Positions 7,480 to 13,998 of a stretch of DNA of 26,211 nucleotides are shown piece after piece. The translations under genes were made by a program, and so were the position numbers. The stretch comes from Lysobacterales bacterium. GTDB taxonomy: Bacteria; Pseudomonadota; Gammaproteobacteria; Xanthomonadales; Xanthomonadaceae. The stretch spans positions 1 to 26,211 of the forward strand of contig JADKCY010000035.1 in NCBI GenBank assembly GCA_016718605.1, read 5' to 3'. The number at the start of each line of letters is the position of its first letter. The first letter of the stretch is position 1. The notes beneath the pieces are model-generated. The model did not search any database. It saw only the letters and a program-made list of their open reading frames with translations, and had not been told where the DNA came from.

Positions 7480-7522
7480 GTTGGCACTATCCGCGCCAAC
7501 TTGAGCCGTTTTCAAGACGGCT
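7480..7522 (+). promoter_or_regulatory. Two adjacent hairpins before the GNAT gene
   Basis: GTTGGC (7480-7485) pairs with GCCAAC (7495-7500) around a 9-base loop. AGCCGT (7504-7509) pairs with ACGGCT (7517-7522) around TTTCAAG. The second hairpin ends just before a cluster of ATG triplets (7524, 7527, 7531, 7535), so it could influence start choice or end upstream transcripts. No T-tract follows, so an intrinsic terminator is unlikely. Confidence 0.4.
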
Positions 7523-7534
7523 AATGATGTATGT

Positions 7535-7843
7535 ATGTACGCTATTCTTGAACATCGTGCCGTTGCCGATGTGGTAGACGGGCGCGATCTTGGATTGTGT
7601 GCTGGGCCGTCGGGAATTATCACACGCATTAATGTGCCGCCGAAAGCCCGTGGGTTGGGGTTCGGCAGTAGACTATTGCGCGAGATATTGCACGATGCCG
7701 ACGCTGAGGGCGTGACGTTGATTCTTGAAATCAACCCCAGCGGTGATCTGAATTTTGCACAATTGGAAGCCTGGTACATGCGATATGACTTCGTGGCCAT
7801 ATCGGAAGGCTATTATCAGCGGAGGCCGCAAGGAGCGAAATGA
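7535..7843 (+). CDS. GNAT-family N-acetyltransferase, 102 aa
   Basis: The acetyl-CoA pyrophosphate-binding motif A is clear: VPPKARGLGFGSRLL, with the R/QxxGxG/A core as RGLGFG (39-44). The following EINPSGDLNFAQLEAWYMRY and F86 match motif B and the C-terminal strand of GNAT enzymes, and NPSGDL-x6-AWY is a form I recall from phage GNAT proteins. At 102 residues it is shorter than the usual 140-170. ATG 7535 is one of four closely spaced ATGs but the only one in this frame. It would transfer an acetyl group from acetyl-CoA to an amine; the acceptor is unknown. Its stop abuts the next start. Confidence 0.85.
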   Translation: MYAILEHRAVADVVDGRDLGLCAGPSGIITRINVPPKARGLGFGSRLLREILHDADAEGVTLILEINPSGDLNFAQLEAWYMRYDFVAISEGYYQRRPQGAK

Positions 7844-8386
7844 ATGGACATCAACGTGTGGGCGGGCCACACTGTGATCGGTGTGCCGCTGACCTGTGTC
7901 ACCTGGTCGGAGGCCCGGGTAGTGATCGAGCAGGTGATTATCAATCGCGGCTTGGAGCCGGACGAAGTTCTCGCGTGCGAGGCGGCTTGGCGCAGTGAGC
8001 AACTCAAGCGCGATGAGATTGCCCGGCTGGATGCGCAATCGCTGCCCGTTGAGGAGAAGTTGGAACAGTTGGCTGAATTTTTGAAGCGGTTTCACGACCT
8101 CATCGGACCGGCAGCGTTGATCCCCGTCGAGCAGTTGCATGAATCGGCGGAAGAACCGGAGACCCTCTTGGACCTGCGCGTGAGTGAATTGGAGGAGCGA
8201 GTTTCGGTGCTGGAGGCCGCGCTGCGTTCGGCGATCAACTTTCGAAGGCGACGACGGCCAGCTCGGTGCCGAAGATTCGTCGTTTTCGTCGACTGGTCGA
8301 TGGCTTGGAGCAGGCGGAAGACCTTAGAAAGTTTGAGGCCGAGCATGGCGAAGATAAACAGATGGAACAGGCGCGAAAACAGTTGA
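7844..8386 (+). CDS. Coiled-coil protein; tail probably out of frame
   Basis: Begins at ATG 7844 immediately after the GNAT stop. Residues about 60-128 are acidic and heptad-like (LRVSELEERVSVLEAAL), predicting a coiled coil. After about residue 131 (near 8235) the composition changes abruptly to Arg-rich with rare AGG/CGA codons (NFRRRRRPARCRRF), whereas the frame one base earlier gives normal protein sequence to 8415. The true C-terminus is therefore uncertain: a sequence indel, a frameshift product, or a real overlap with the 8266 gene. The N-terminal 130 residues are probably genuine. Function unknown. Confidence 0.55.
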   Translation: MDINVWAGHTVIGVPLTCVTWSEARVVIEQVIINRGLEPDEVLACEAAWRSEQLKRDEIARLDAQSLPVEEKLEQLAEFLKRFHDLIGPAALIPVEQLHESAEEPETLLDLRVSELEERVSVLEAALRSAINFRRRRRPARCRRFVVFVDWSMAWSRRKTLESLRPSMAKINRWNRRENS

Positions 8387-8415
8387 CGGCGGCGGCAGCA
8401 GTCGTCGGGCATTGA
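8266..8415 (+). CDS. Small charged protein, or the displaced C-terminus of the upstream gene, 49 aa
   Basis: Reads in the frame one base before that of the upstream coiled-coil gene. From GTG 8266 it encodes PKIRRFRRLVDGLEQAEDL followed by a charged helix ending QLTAAAAVVGH. Codon choice is typical of the window, so this frame is very probably translated. No good ribosome site precedes the GTG, which favours the idea that these residues belong to the upstream protein through a frame change near 8235. The stop at 8413-8415 is directly followed by another open stretch in the same frame. Confidence 0.5.
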   Translation: MPKIRRFRRLVDGLEQAEDLRKFEAEHGEDKQMEQARKQLTAAAAVVGH

Positions 8416-8637
8416 TTGGTCGGCGAAGGGTCGTGTGCCTCGACGCATTGGATGGCGCCTTATCACCCAAGTTGCGACGCTGACCAGCAGATCTGGCTGC
8501 GCGAAGAAGTTCAGTTGCTCGGTTTTCGGTGGGGTGCTATCGTTCCCGCTGCAGGGTGTGGCGCGGCATCGAAGTTTGATTGGCCGAGTATCCGTCTGAT
8601 TGATCGGCAAGTGCTGATTCAGCAACTCGCAGGTTGA
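8416..8637 (+). CDS. Hypothetical protein, up to 73 aa
   Basis: Not recognised. It is in the same frame as the stop codon just before it. TTG 8416 is the earliest possible start; ATG 8452 (MAPYHPSCDAD...) is more conventional, but neither has a clear ribosome site. The segment WLREEVQLLGFRW and the end LIDRQVLIQQLAG look like amphipathic helices. Its stop overlaps the TTG start of the next mini-gene as TTGA, which supports this frame over the alternatives. Confidence 0.45.
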   Translation: MVGEGSCASTHWMAPYHPSCDADQQIWLREEVQLLGFRWGAIVPAAGCGAASKFDWPSIRLIDRQVLIQQLAG

Positions 8638-8747
8638 GGCCCAACCGACGCCAATCAGCTTCGGCTGCGGGTCGGCAAGCGCTGCGCCGCCTGAATGCGC
8701 GCGAAGCTGGTGTCGAAGCGATCGGGGTGGTGGTGGTTGCCAAGTGA
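8634..8747 (+). CDS. Small basic protein, 37 aa
   Basis: Starts at TTG 8634 overlapping the previous stop (TTGA). It encodes MRPNRRQSASAAGRQALRRL followed by a hydrophobic end, VEAIGVVVVAK. The composition and codon use look protein-like. It belongs with the other tiny Arg/Lys-rich genes of this stretch. Function unknown; short length keeps confidence modest. Confidence 0.45.
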   Translation: MRPNRRQSASAAGRQALRRLNAREAGVEAIGVVVVAK

Positions 8748-8783
8748 ATTCACGGCGTGGGCCGTTGATTTAACTGGACGCGA

Positions 8784-8819
8784 TCTTGTCTTAGCGTTCA
8801 GTTTACGACTTTGACAAGA
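8784..8819 (+). promoter_or_regulatory. Inverted repeat next to a strong ribosome site
   Basis: TCTTGTC (8784-8790) and GACAAGA (8813-8819) are perfect inverted repeats separated by 22 bases. The right arm runs into AAGGAGG, the strongest Shine-Dalgarno of the window (8819-8825). It could be a protein operator, or a hairpin tuning translation of the 8832 gene. No convincing -35/-10 pair was found in 8748-8828. Confidence 0.3.
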
Positions 8820-8831
8820 AAGGAGGACATG

Positions 8832-9011
8832 ATGGATATCAACCCCAAACCCGGTTTCGTTGAGACGTACGAACGTGCACCAGTTGCGCTGGAACCCGGC
8901 TATTTTGACGCGCGGGATAACACCTACGCGGCAGGCAATGCCGGCTCGCAGCAGTTCGACGCCTTGACGGCGAGTGGCGCTTACCCGCCGCCCCCGGCTG
9001 AGCAGGCCTAA
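8832..9011 (+). CDS. Small Pro/Tyr-rich protein, 59 aa, probably well expressed
   Basis: ATG 8832 (alternative ATG 8829) has a near-perfect AAGGAGG six bases upstream, and the gene is closed by a strong hairpin, so it may be an abundant single-gene product. The protein starts MDINPKPGFVETYE and ends YPPPPAEQA; it is acidic and probably disordered. No family recognised. Confidence 0.7.
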   Translation: MDINPKPGFVETYERAPVALEPGYFDARDNTYAAGNAGSQQFDALTASGAYPPPPAEQA

Positions 9012-9039
9012 TCGAACTGAGAGGTAGTTGTCGGGAAGT

Positions 9040-9069
9040 CGTCGGGTGAATGTCAGTGTTCACCCGACG
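9040..9069 (+). terminator. 11-bp hairpin, probable terminator
   Basis: CGTCGGGTGAA (9040-9050) pairs perfectly with TTCACCCGACG (9059-9069) around an 8-base loop, followed by ATTCATTTATA, which is T-rich but not a pure T-tract. It lies 28 bases after the 8832 gene stop and 23 before the next start. It fits an intrinsic terminator best; being a long perfect palindrome it could also be a protein-binding site. Confidence 0.6.
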
Positions 9070-9092
9070 ATTCATTTATACTGGAGAAGTTC

Positions 9093-9407
9093 ATGGCAAG
9101 GAAGAAATTGAGTCAACCCACGCCCGGCGTGCAGTTTAATCTCTCGCAGGGTGATCAGCATGGGCCATTTGTCATTTGTCAGGCGCAGGTCTTTCGTCCG
9201 CAATTTTCGCGCAAATCATTTCGCGCTTATCGGCAGTTTGCAGGCGGCATCGTTCGCGGCCAGATGGTCATCATCAAGAATTACGCGAGTGACCTACTGT
9301 GGTTGCACCCAGTTGGGCGGCCGCTGGAAATTGAAATCTGGTGCCTGCATGGTTCTGCGCCAGTTGCGCCGTTGACCAGTGTCGGCGTTTGGAATCCGGA
9401 GGAATAA
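9093..9407 (+). CDS. Hypothetical protein, 104 aa, apparent paralogue of the 10484 product
   Basis: Not recognised as a known family. ATG 9093 has GGAGAAG five bases upstream. The core GPFVICQAQVFRPQF, followed by a basic stretch and LEIEIWCL, aligns with GPVIVLAGRVFRPQA and LLELRLY in the protein just after the ligase, so the two genes flanking the ligase look like paralogues. A small beta-rich fold is likely. Stop and ligase start are adjacent (TAA then ATG), so it is co-translated with the ligase and may assist it; that is inference. Confidence 0.75.
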   Translation: MARKKLSQPTPGVQFNLSQGDQHGPFVICQAQVFRPQFSRKSFRAYRQFAGGIVRGQMVIIKNYASDLLWLHPVGRPLEIEIWCLHGSAPVAPLTSVGVWNPEE

Positions 9408-10487
9408 ATGCTCAAGCCCGTTAGTCCGAATCTTGTACTTGGCGAACAGTTGTACAAGACGCTCGTTGCGCGCGATGCGGCTAATGCCGAACCCGCGCCG
9501 ACGGATTGGGCGCCGATGAAGGTGCGCGGCAAGTTCACGGTTGAACAGTTGTGCACCCGGCCGGTTGCATCGAAATTGGCGCAGCTCGGCCCGATGGTGG
9601 CCGAAACCAAAGCCGATGGTTTGCGGCTGGTGAACAGTATTTCGGCGGAGTATCAATTCTGGGCGAATACGGCTGAAAAAGCCACCCGCGCCCGCCCTCG
9701 AAATATTGAGCGCGCCCTGCACCACTTGACGAACGTGTTGCCCGATCTCAAGCGGGGCACGTTACTGGATGGTGAAGGTGCGCTACTGAACCCGCGCACG
9801 CTGGATCGGCGCGGCAAGGCCATGAGCGCCATCGCTCGCGCCGAAACCACCCCGGATTTTGGCTACGTGTTGTTTGATTTGCCCTGGTGCTGTGGGGTTG
9901 ATATTCGAAATTGGCCGCAACGGAATCGGCGGTCGCTGCTGGATTACATCTGGTCGGTAGCGGCCAATTCGCCCACGGCGCAAACCGGAACTGAGGCCGC
10001 GAATTTCAAGTCGGCCGTTCAGTTGTCGCAGCAGTTCGAAATCACGCCGACCGTCTTTGAGGATATTCTCGAACTGGGCTACGAGGGCCTGGTGCTTAAG
10101 GCTGTGAACAGCCCATACGTTTGCGGAGACTCGTCAAAGTGGTGGGCGAAGCTCAAAGAGCAAGGCACAGCCGACGTGGTGATCATGGGTTACACGGCCG
10201 GTGAAGGTAAGTACGTCGGCCTGCCGGGCGCGGTGAGGGTTGGGCAGTATTTCCCGGATGGCCGCGGCGGTATGGTTCTGCGGCAAGTCTGCCAGATCAG
10301 CGGCATGACTGATGATATTCGGCGGTCGCTGGGGCCGGGACACGTGGGGTTGGTCATCGCCATGAAGTTCCAGAGCCAAACGAGCCAGTCGTTCAATCAT
10401 CCATCGTGGGGCACGCGCGATTTCCCCGGCGGCTTTCGCTCCGACAAATCACCGGAAGAATGCATCTGGCATCTGGGGGAATCATGA
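9408..10487 (+). CDS. ATP-dependent DNA ligase, 359 aa
   Basis: Seals 3'-OH/5'-phosphate nicks through an enzyme-AMP intermediate. All adenylation motifs are visible: motif I ETKADGLRL with lysine K68 as nucleotidyl acceptor, motif III LLDGEGAL (D121-E123), motif IIIa FGYVLFDLPW, motif IV GYEGLVLKA (226-231) and motif V KWWAKLK (244-250). An OB-fold follows (DVVIMGYTAGEGKYVGLPGAV). The protein lacks the large N-terminal DNA-binding domain of cellular ligases, like compact phage enzymes. Start ATG 9408 is adjacent to the previous stop with GGAGGAATAA upstream. A role in replication or repair of the element is likely. An RNA ligase is less likely given the DNA-ligase form of motifs IIIa and V and the OB-fold. 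Confidence 0.93.
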   Translation: MLKPVSPNLVLGEQLYKTLVARDAANAEPAPTDWAPMKVRGKFTVEQLCTRPVASKLAQLGPMVAETKADGLRLVNSISAEYQFWANTAEKATRARPRNIERALHHLTNVLPDLKRGTLLDGEGALLNPRTLDRRGKAMSAIARAETTPDFGYVLFDLPWCCGVDIRNWPQRNRRSLLDYIWSVAANSPTAQTGTEAANFKSAVQLSQQFEITPTVFEDILELGYEGLVLKAVNSPYVCGDSSKWWAKLKEQGTADVVIMGYTAGEGKYVGLPGAVRVGQYFPDGRGGMVLRQVCQISGMTDDIRRSLGPGHVGLVIAMKFQSQTSQSFNHPSWGTRDFPGGFRSDKSPEECIWHLGES

Positions 10488-10780
10488 ACAGTTGGGTGAC
10501 GGCCGATATTAAATCGGATGTGACGGGGCCGGTGATCGTGTTGGCGGGTCGCGTATTTCGCCCGCAGGCGGAAGGCCCGGAACGCATTTTGGGACAGCGC
10601 GAATGTCGGCAGGGTACGACGTATCTGCCCGGCACGCCCGACGTGTGGGTGCAAGTCTGGTCAGATAATCCCTGGCAGATTGTGTTGCTTGAACTCCGGT
10701 TGTATACCGAAGGTGTGGCGGGTGAGTATTGGCAGGAAAGTTCGGTCGAAGTGTTTGCATTGACGGATGACGCCTGGTAA
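10484..10780 (+). CDS. Hypothetical protein, 98 aa, apparent paralogue of the 9093 product
   Basis: ATG 10484 overlaps the ligase stop as ATGA. It shares the GP-x(4)-(Q/R)VFRPQ core and a later L-E-(I/L) strand with the protein upstream of the ligase. The remainder is a Trp-rich, beta-looking acidic polypeptide (DVWVQVWSDNPWQIVLLEL). Unknown family. The arrangement, paralogue-ligase-paralogue, suggests the pair act with the ligase or arose by tandem duplication around it. Confidence 0.75.
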   Translation: MNSWVTADIKSDVTGPVIVLAGRVFRPQAEGPERILGQRECRQGTTYLPGTPDVWVQVWSDNPWQIVLLELRLYTEGVAGEYWQESSVEVFALTDDAW

Positions 10781-10793
10781 CGGAATGGCTGTT

Positions 10794-10819
10794 GGGGCGG
10801 CGAATAACATGGCCGCCCC
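10794..10819 (+). terminator. GC-rich hairpin after the ligase operon
   Basis: GGGGCGGC (10794-10801) pairs perfectly with GCCGCCCC (10812-10819) around a 10-base AT-rich loop, 13 bases past the stop of the 10484 gene. No T-tract follows. It may slow polymerase, protect a processed 3' end, or be an imperfect terminator. Confidence 0.45.
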
Positions 10820-10828
10820 GCGTCCACT

Positions 10829-10936
10829 ATGTGTTGGGGGGTGGTGCTGGTGGTAGTGGTTGCTTTCGGGTTGGGTTTCTTATCGCTCAGCCCTCGGATG
10901 AAGAACTCAAGAATTTGCCGCGAGAATGAGGGTTGA
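10829..10936 (+). CDS. Possible small membrane peptide, 35 aa
   Basis: ATG 10829 opens a 35-codon frame beginning MCWGVVLVVVVAFGLGFLSL, a single hydrophobic helix, then a basic tail (SPRMKNSRICRENEG). It ends two bases before the start of the next gene. No ribosome site is visible, so expression is uncertain. It is the only protein-like content of the 157-base gap between 10781 and 10937. Confidence 0.35.
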   Translation: MCWGVVLVVVVAFGLGFLSLSPRMKNSRICRENEG

Positions 10937-10937
10937 G

Positions 10938-11171
10938 ATGACACCGATTAAACTGACGGCTCGCAAGACTGATTTTGAATTCGAATTTGGGGCTGACATA
11001 GCCCGGATCGTGCGCGTGTGCGCGGCGCGTGGTTATGACATTTCGGAGGATGAAGCACACAAGGTTTGGGAGATGTATAGCGCGAGCATGGCGGCGGGCT
11101 GGATGATGCAGCCCGTTGATGATAACGACTTGGTGAATCTGGTGTTGTGCTGGACGGATCGGGAGGTATAA
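10938..11171 (+). CDS. Hypothetical protein, 77 aa
   Basis: Not recognised. ATG 10938 is preferred because GAGGG lies about five bases upstream; ATG 10926 in the same frame would add four residues. Helical, acidic protein (GADIARIVRVCAARG, DEAHKVWEMYSASMAAGW). Its stop touches the next start. Part of the co-directional train that runs to 16415. Confidence 0.75.
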   Translation: MTPIKLTARKTDFEFEFGADIARIVRVCAARGYDISEDEAHKVWEMYSASMAAGWMMQPVDDNDLVNLVLCWTDREV

Positions 11172-11474
11172 ATGCAAATCACGATTAACTCGCCGCGAGT
11201 GGTTGACGTTGACCCGGAGAAACTCGCTGAGTATGCGCGGCTGGCGCGCCAGCGGTTGGGCTTCCCCAAGACGCACGCGCTACACATGAGCGACCTCTTG
11301 ACGCAAGCGGGCGTGCAAGGCGACATTGAGTTGCCCGCGCAGTGGGAGGTGGGCTTGAACACGTGGACGTGGCCGCTGTACGTCGATCTCCTGTGCGAGA
11401 TGACCGATCAAGACATTGAGATTTTGGCGTCGAGTGGCTTGAGGCCGACGCCTCTGGAGGCTGATGATGAGTAA
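11172..11474 (+). CDS. Hypothetical protein, 100 aa
   Basis: Not recognised. It starts directly after the previous TAA with GGGAGG just upstream. Soluble helical protein with an acidic end (TPLEADDE); the middle is Trp-rich (WEVGLNTWTWPLYVDLL). It overlaps the next gene by 8 bases. No cysteines, no membrane segments, no catalytic motif. Confidence 0.75.
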   Translation: MQITINSPRVVDVDPEKLAEYARLARQRLGFPKTHALHMSDLLTQAGVQGDIELPAQWEVGLNTWTWPLYVDLLCEMTDQDIEILASSGLRPTPLEADDE

Positions 11475-11973
11475 ACTGTTCTCGATTTATCAGCAGGACA
11501 CTCGGGTACGCTTTGATAATATTATGTGCAGTGGTTGTGATAGTGTCGCGACCACGAGCGGTATCGTGTATTTCACGGGCGAAGACAAGCCAGCGGGTGT
11601 AAATCGTTTCGTGCTGGTAACGCCGATAGTGTGTCAGTTCTGCCACCGGACGATCAAGGAAGTTAGCCAGCCGTTCTTTCGAGTCGAGCCGGATGTGTCG
11701 CCGACCACGGCGGGCTTTGACCGGCTGATCTGCGAGCGGATTCAAGATCGGCTGAAGTTGTCCGAAGATGCTCATCTGGCGACGCTGGCGGCTGATCTGG
11801 CGTTTGCCGCCTTCGTGCACGACACGACGTATATCGTCAGTATCATCGCCCAGATTTATCAGCCGGATCAAATCTGGTCGCGGGAGGCGCTGCGGGCCTG
11901 GCTGGAACAGAGCGCGGATGCCGACGGTCAGGCGCAGACGAGCGAAACCAGTGAGGCCGGACATGGCGCTTAA
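11467..11973 (+). CDS. Hypothetical protein with paired CxxC motifs, 168 aa
   Basis: ATG 11467 (second of two adjacent ATGs; GGAGG six bases upstream) is chosen. N-terminal half has MCSGC at about 20-24 and VCQFC at about 55-59, a four-cysteine arrangement suited to one zinc ion, inside a beta-rich domain. The C-terminal half is helical and acidic (LATLAADLAFAAFVHD). No known family recognised. It overlaps the following start by 11 bases. Confidence 0.75.
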   Translation: MSKLFSIYQQDTRVRFDNIMCSGCDSVATTSGIVYFTGEDKPAGVNRFVLVTPIVCQFCHRTIKEVSQPFFRVEPDVSPTTAGFDRLICERIQDRLKLSEDAHLATLAADLAFAAFVHDTTYIVSIIAQIYQPDQIWSREALRAWLEQSADADGQAQTSETSEAGHGA

Positions 11974-12295
11974 GCCACTGCTGTCCAAAAAGAAGCAATT
12001 GGCGTTGGCGCGGCTGGAGCGGGCGGCGGTGAAAGCCTATCGTCTGGGCGAAGATCACGGGCAATTCATGGACGAGGCCGCCCGTTTGATTCCGCAAGGT
12101 CGGCGGGGCGAGGCGTTTTGGGAGCGGTTCTGTGCGCGGGTTGCGCGTAAGGGCAAGAAGCCGCTGACCGCGCGCGAACTGGTGACCAAGGCGAAGCGCG
12201 AACGGGCCGAAGCCATCGAGATTCATACGAATACGATTGAGACCTCTCGGCGCGAACTGGCGAAGTTGCTGGCTGACGCGAAGAAGCGGCGATGA
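11963..12295 (+). CDS. Basic helical protein, 110 aa
   Basis: ATG 11963 has GAGG about eight bases upstream. The protein is rich in Lys, Arg and Ala and predicted almost wholly helical (SKKKQLALARLERAAVKAYR at the start; SRRELAKLLADAKKRR at the end). This composition suits nucleic-acid binding or a coiled-coil adaptor, without a recognisable family. Its stop overlaps the next start as ATGA. Confidence 0.75.
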   Translation: MALKPLLSKKKQLALARLERAAVKAYRLGEDHGQFMDEAARLIPQGRRGEAFWERFCARVARKGKKPLTARELVTKAKRERAEAIEIHTNTIETSRRELAKLLADAKKRR

Positions 12296-12615
12296 GCGGC
12301 TGCGTGGTGTGTGCCCAAGCGCCGGATCCGTTCGTCAATCCGCCGGTGTGCGACCGGCATCACTATTGGCTGCGGGCATTTTGTCTGCTGGAAAAGAAAC
12401 TTGACCGTCAGCCGTTGTTGGCCGAAGTCATGAGTTTCCTGGCGCGGGCGGCTGACGTTCATCTGCGCGACTACAAGCGCAACACCAAGATGAACGATAT
12501 CTGGTGGGAATGGGTGCGGCTGCTGCGCGCACTCGGACGCGAGCCGGGTAGTTTGACCGGCTATTTTGGAACGGGAGAGACACATGAGCAACCTGAAGCG
12601 CAAGATCAATCTTAA
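12292..12615 (+). CDS. Hypothetical Cys/His protein, 107 aa
   Basis: ATG 12292 overlaps the previous stop (ATGA). The N-terminus reads MSGCVVCAQAPDPF then VCDRHHYW, a CxxC followed by C-x2-HH, which could coordinate zinc. A basic helical part follows (RAADVHLRDYKRNTKM) and a polar, acidic tail. Unknown family. Overlaps the next, membrane gene by 32 bases. Confidence 0.72.
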   Translation: MSGCVVCAQAPDPFVNPPVCDRHHYWLRAFCLLEKKLDRQPLLAEVMSFLARAADVHLRDYKRNTKMNDIWWEWVRLLRALGREPGSLTGYFGTGETHEQPEAQDQS

Positions 12616-12805
12616 TAAAATCGCCCGTGGCGGCTTGCTGGTCGCAGCGACCATCGTCCAGATTCTGCTGATTAATGAACTGGCCGGTTGGCTGATGAGT
12701 CAGCGCGTGCCGTCAAACTGGCAGCTGCTGGCCGGAATGGTCGCCGGTGCGGTCTGCGTCTGGTTTTCGTGGTGGATATATCGGCGACTGGGGTTCAAGT
12801 CATGA
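12584..12805 (+). CDS. Small membrane protein with two helices, 73 aa
   Basis: ATG 12584 has GGGAGA seven bases upstream. A basic N-terminus (SNLKRKINLNKIARG) precedes a first hydrophobic helix (GLLVAATIVQILLINELAGW) and a second (LLAGMVAGAVCVWFSWWIY), ending with a basic RRLGFKS. A hairpin topology with both ends in the cytoplasm is predicted by the positive-inside rule. It could be a phage inner-membrane accessory protein; a holin role is possible but no lysin is adjacent. Confidence 0.75.
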   Translation: MSNLKRKINLNKIARGGLLVAATIVQILLINELAGWLMSQRVPSNWQLLAGMVAGAVCVWFSWWIYRRLGFKS

Positions 12806-13068
12806 AGTCTATCACTGACTGTCTGACCCAGGACGATCTGGCGCGGATTCAACAGGATCAACGTCTGAAACGACAATGGGTTGCTCAGTGGCGCGATCAG
12901 AAGTCTTTGAGCGCCAATTTGTCTCTGCCTTTGACCTGGCCGGAGGTGCTGGCCTATCTAAAGCGTCGGGATCAGTTACGAACACTGGCCCGTCAGCGCT
13001 GGTGGCTGCACCATAGCGGCCCGTTTGTCTGGCGCTGCGGTATGCGTTATCTGCGGCGAGGCCAGTGA
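12802..13068 (+). CDS. Hypothetical basic protein, 88 aa
   Basis: ATG 12802 overlaps the membrane-protein stop as ATGA. Arg/Gln/Trp-rich helical protein (LARIQQDQRLKRQWVAQWRD; ARQRWWLHHSGPFVW) ending CGMRYLRRGQ. The charge suggests nucleic-acid or membrane-surface contact. Not recognised. Its stop shares bases with the next start (TGATG). Confidence 0.72.
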   Translation: MKSITDCLTQDDLARIQQDQRLKRQWVAQWRDQKSLSANLSLPLTWPEVLAYLKRRDQLRTLARQRWWLHHSGPFVWRCGMRYLRRGQ

Positions 13069-13385
13069 TGCACGTCATCTATCTCTATCAGCGTTGGGCC
13101 ATTCTGGCCGGTCAACGACAGATCATCACGACGTTTTCGATTGACCGCTGGCCGGAACATCTAAAGCAGTTCGTTTACGGTCTGGTGACCGAGCCGGTGG
13201 CCTACGAATTGACGACCAAGCCGTTTTCATTTTCGGCCCATGAACTGCGTGGCGGCCGGTATGAATGTGTGGCGATGCAGGCGTATTTATTCGGTGGACA
13301 GCCGTGGGTGGAAACTCAACATGTCAGGCCACACGCGCATTGGCACGTCATCTGGCCGCGCGCGAAGCGGGTGCGACATGGCTAA
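13068..13385 (+). CDS. Hypothetical protein, 105 aa
   Basis: ATG 13068 overlaps the previous stop (TGATG); GAGG lies about six bases upstream. Mixed alpha/beta protein, aromatic- and His-rich toward the end (ETQHVRPHAHWHVIWPRAKR). The His cluster might bind metal, but no family is recognised. It overlaps the start of the HTH/six-Cys gene by 8 bases, suggesting coupling to it. Confidence 0.72.
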   Translation: MHVIYLYQRWAILAGQRQIITTFSIDRWPEHLKQFVYGLVTEPVAYELTTKPFSFSAHELRGGRYECVAMQAYLFGGQPWVETQHVRPHAHWHVIWPRAKRVRHG

Positions 13386-13998
13386 TGTCATTGTGAGCGG
13401 GCGGGCTTTACAGAAGATGGTGGAGACCATCGGGTTGAAGGCCACGGCGGAAGAGACCGGCCTGTCATTAGCCACCATTGGCGATCATATCAACTGGTTG
13501 ACGGTGCCGCTTGAGATTCAAGCCTGGTTGGAGCAAGATTTGATTCCCGGGCACGTGTCGCTGTTGACCCGCATCAAGAAATTGTCGGCGGATCAGGCCG
13601 TGACTGGACTCAAAACGTTGATCGCTGCGGGTGCGCCGGAGCGTGGGCGCGTTAAGTATTTTCAGGACGGGCTGGATCGACTGCTCGACACGCCGGTGGT
13701 GACGTTGCGGGACGATCTGGCGCTGCGTCTGGCCGAGGTTGATTTGAATGTCAGCGACGGTCAGCAGGCGCGGCATTTACGGGCGGCGGCGCGGGCGATG
13801 TGTCAGCCGTGCGAAGTGCGCGCCCGACGGTTGGAGAATGAATTGGCTGAGCCGGCCTGGGCGCTGCTGGTGGCTTCGGCCCGGCAGGTGTGTGGCGACT
13901 GTCATGTGCAGGTTATCGCCCGAGCGTGTGAGTCGTGTCCGGGCGTGGCGATGCTGCGCGCCCTTCGAGAAATGTCAGGAGGTCAGGATGAGTTCTGA
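13378..13998 (+). CDS. HTH protein with the same six-cysteine module as the ParB-like protein, 206 aa
   Basis: Residues about 18-85 resemble the helix-turn-helix and helical linker of ParB/KorB proteins (KATAEETGLSLATIGDHINW; then LPGSV-like LIPGHVSLLTRIKKL), but the N-terminal CTP-binding domain is absent. The C-terminus (141-195) aligns closely with that of the 2760 ParB-like protein: MC-x2-C(E/D)V, EPAW-x-LL, VC-x2-C-x-V and AC-x2-CPGV, with cysteines 142, 145, 172, 175, 184, 187 in the same spacing apart from one residue. It is therefore probably a truncated paralogue that could share the site or dimerise through the Cys module, perhaps as an antagonist or operator-binding regulator. That role is inference. 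ATG 13378 lies within the upstream gene's end. Confidence 0.82.
   Translation: MANVIVSGRALQKMVETIGLKATAEETGLSLATIGDHINWLTVPLEIQAWLEQDLIPGHVSLLTRIKKLSADQAVTGLKTLIAAGAPERGRVKYFQDGLDRLLDTPVVTLRDDLALRLAEVDLNVSDGQQARHLRAAARAMCQPCEVRARRLENELAEPAWALLVASARQVCGDCHVQVIARACESCPGVAMLRALREMSGGQDEF

Noticed and set aside
9077..9082. TATACT as a -10 box before the 9093 gene
   Set aside because: It would start transcription almost at the ATG, removing the ribosome site, and the region directly follows the terminator-like stem.
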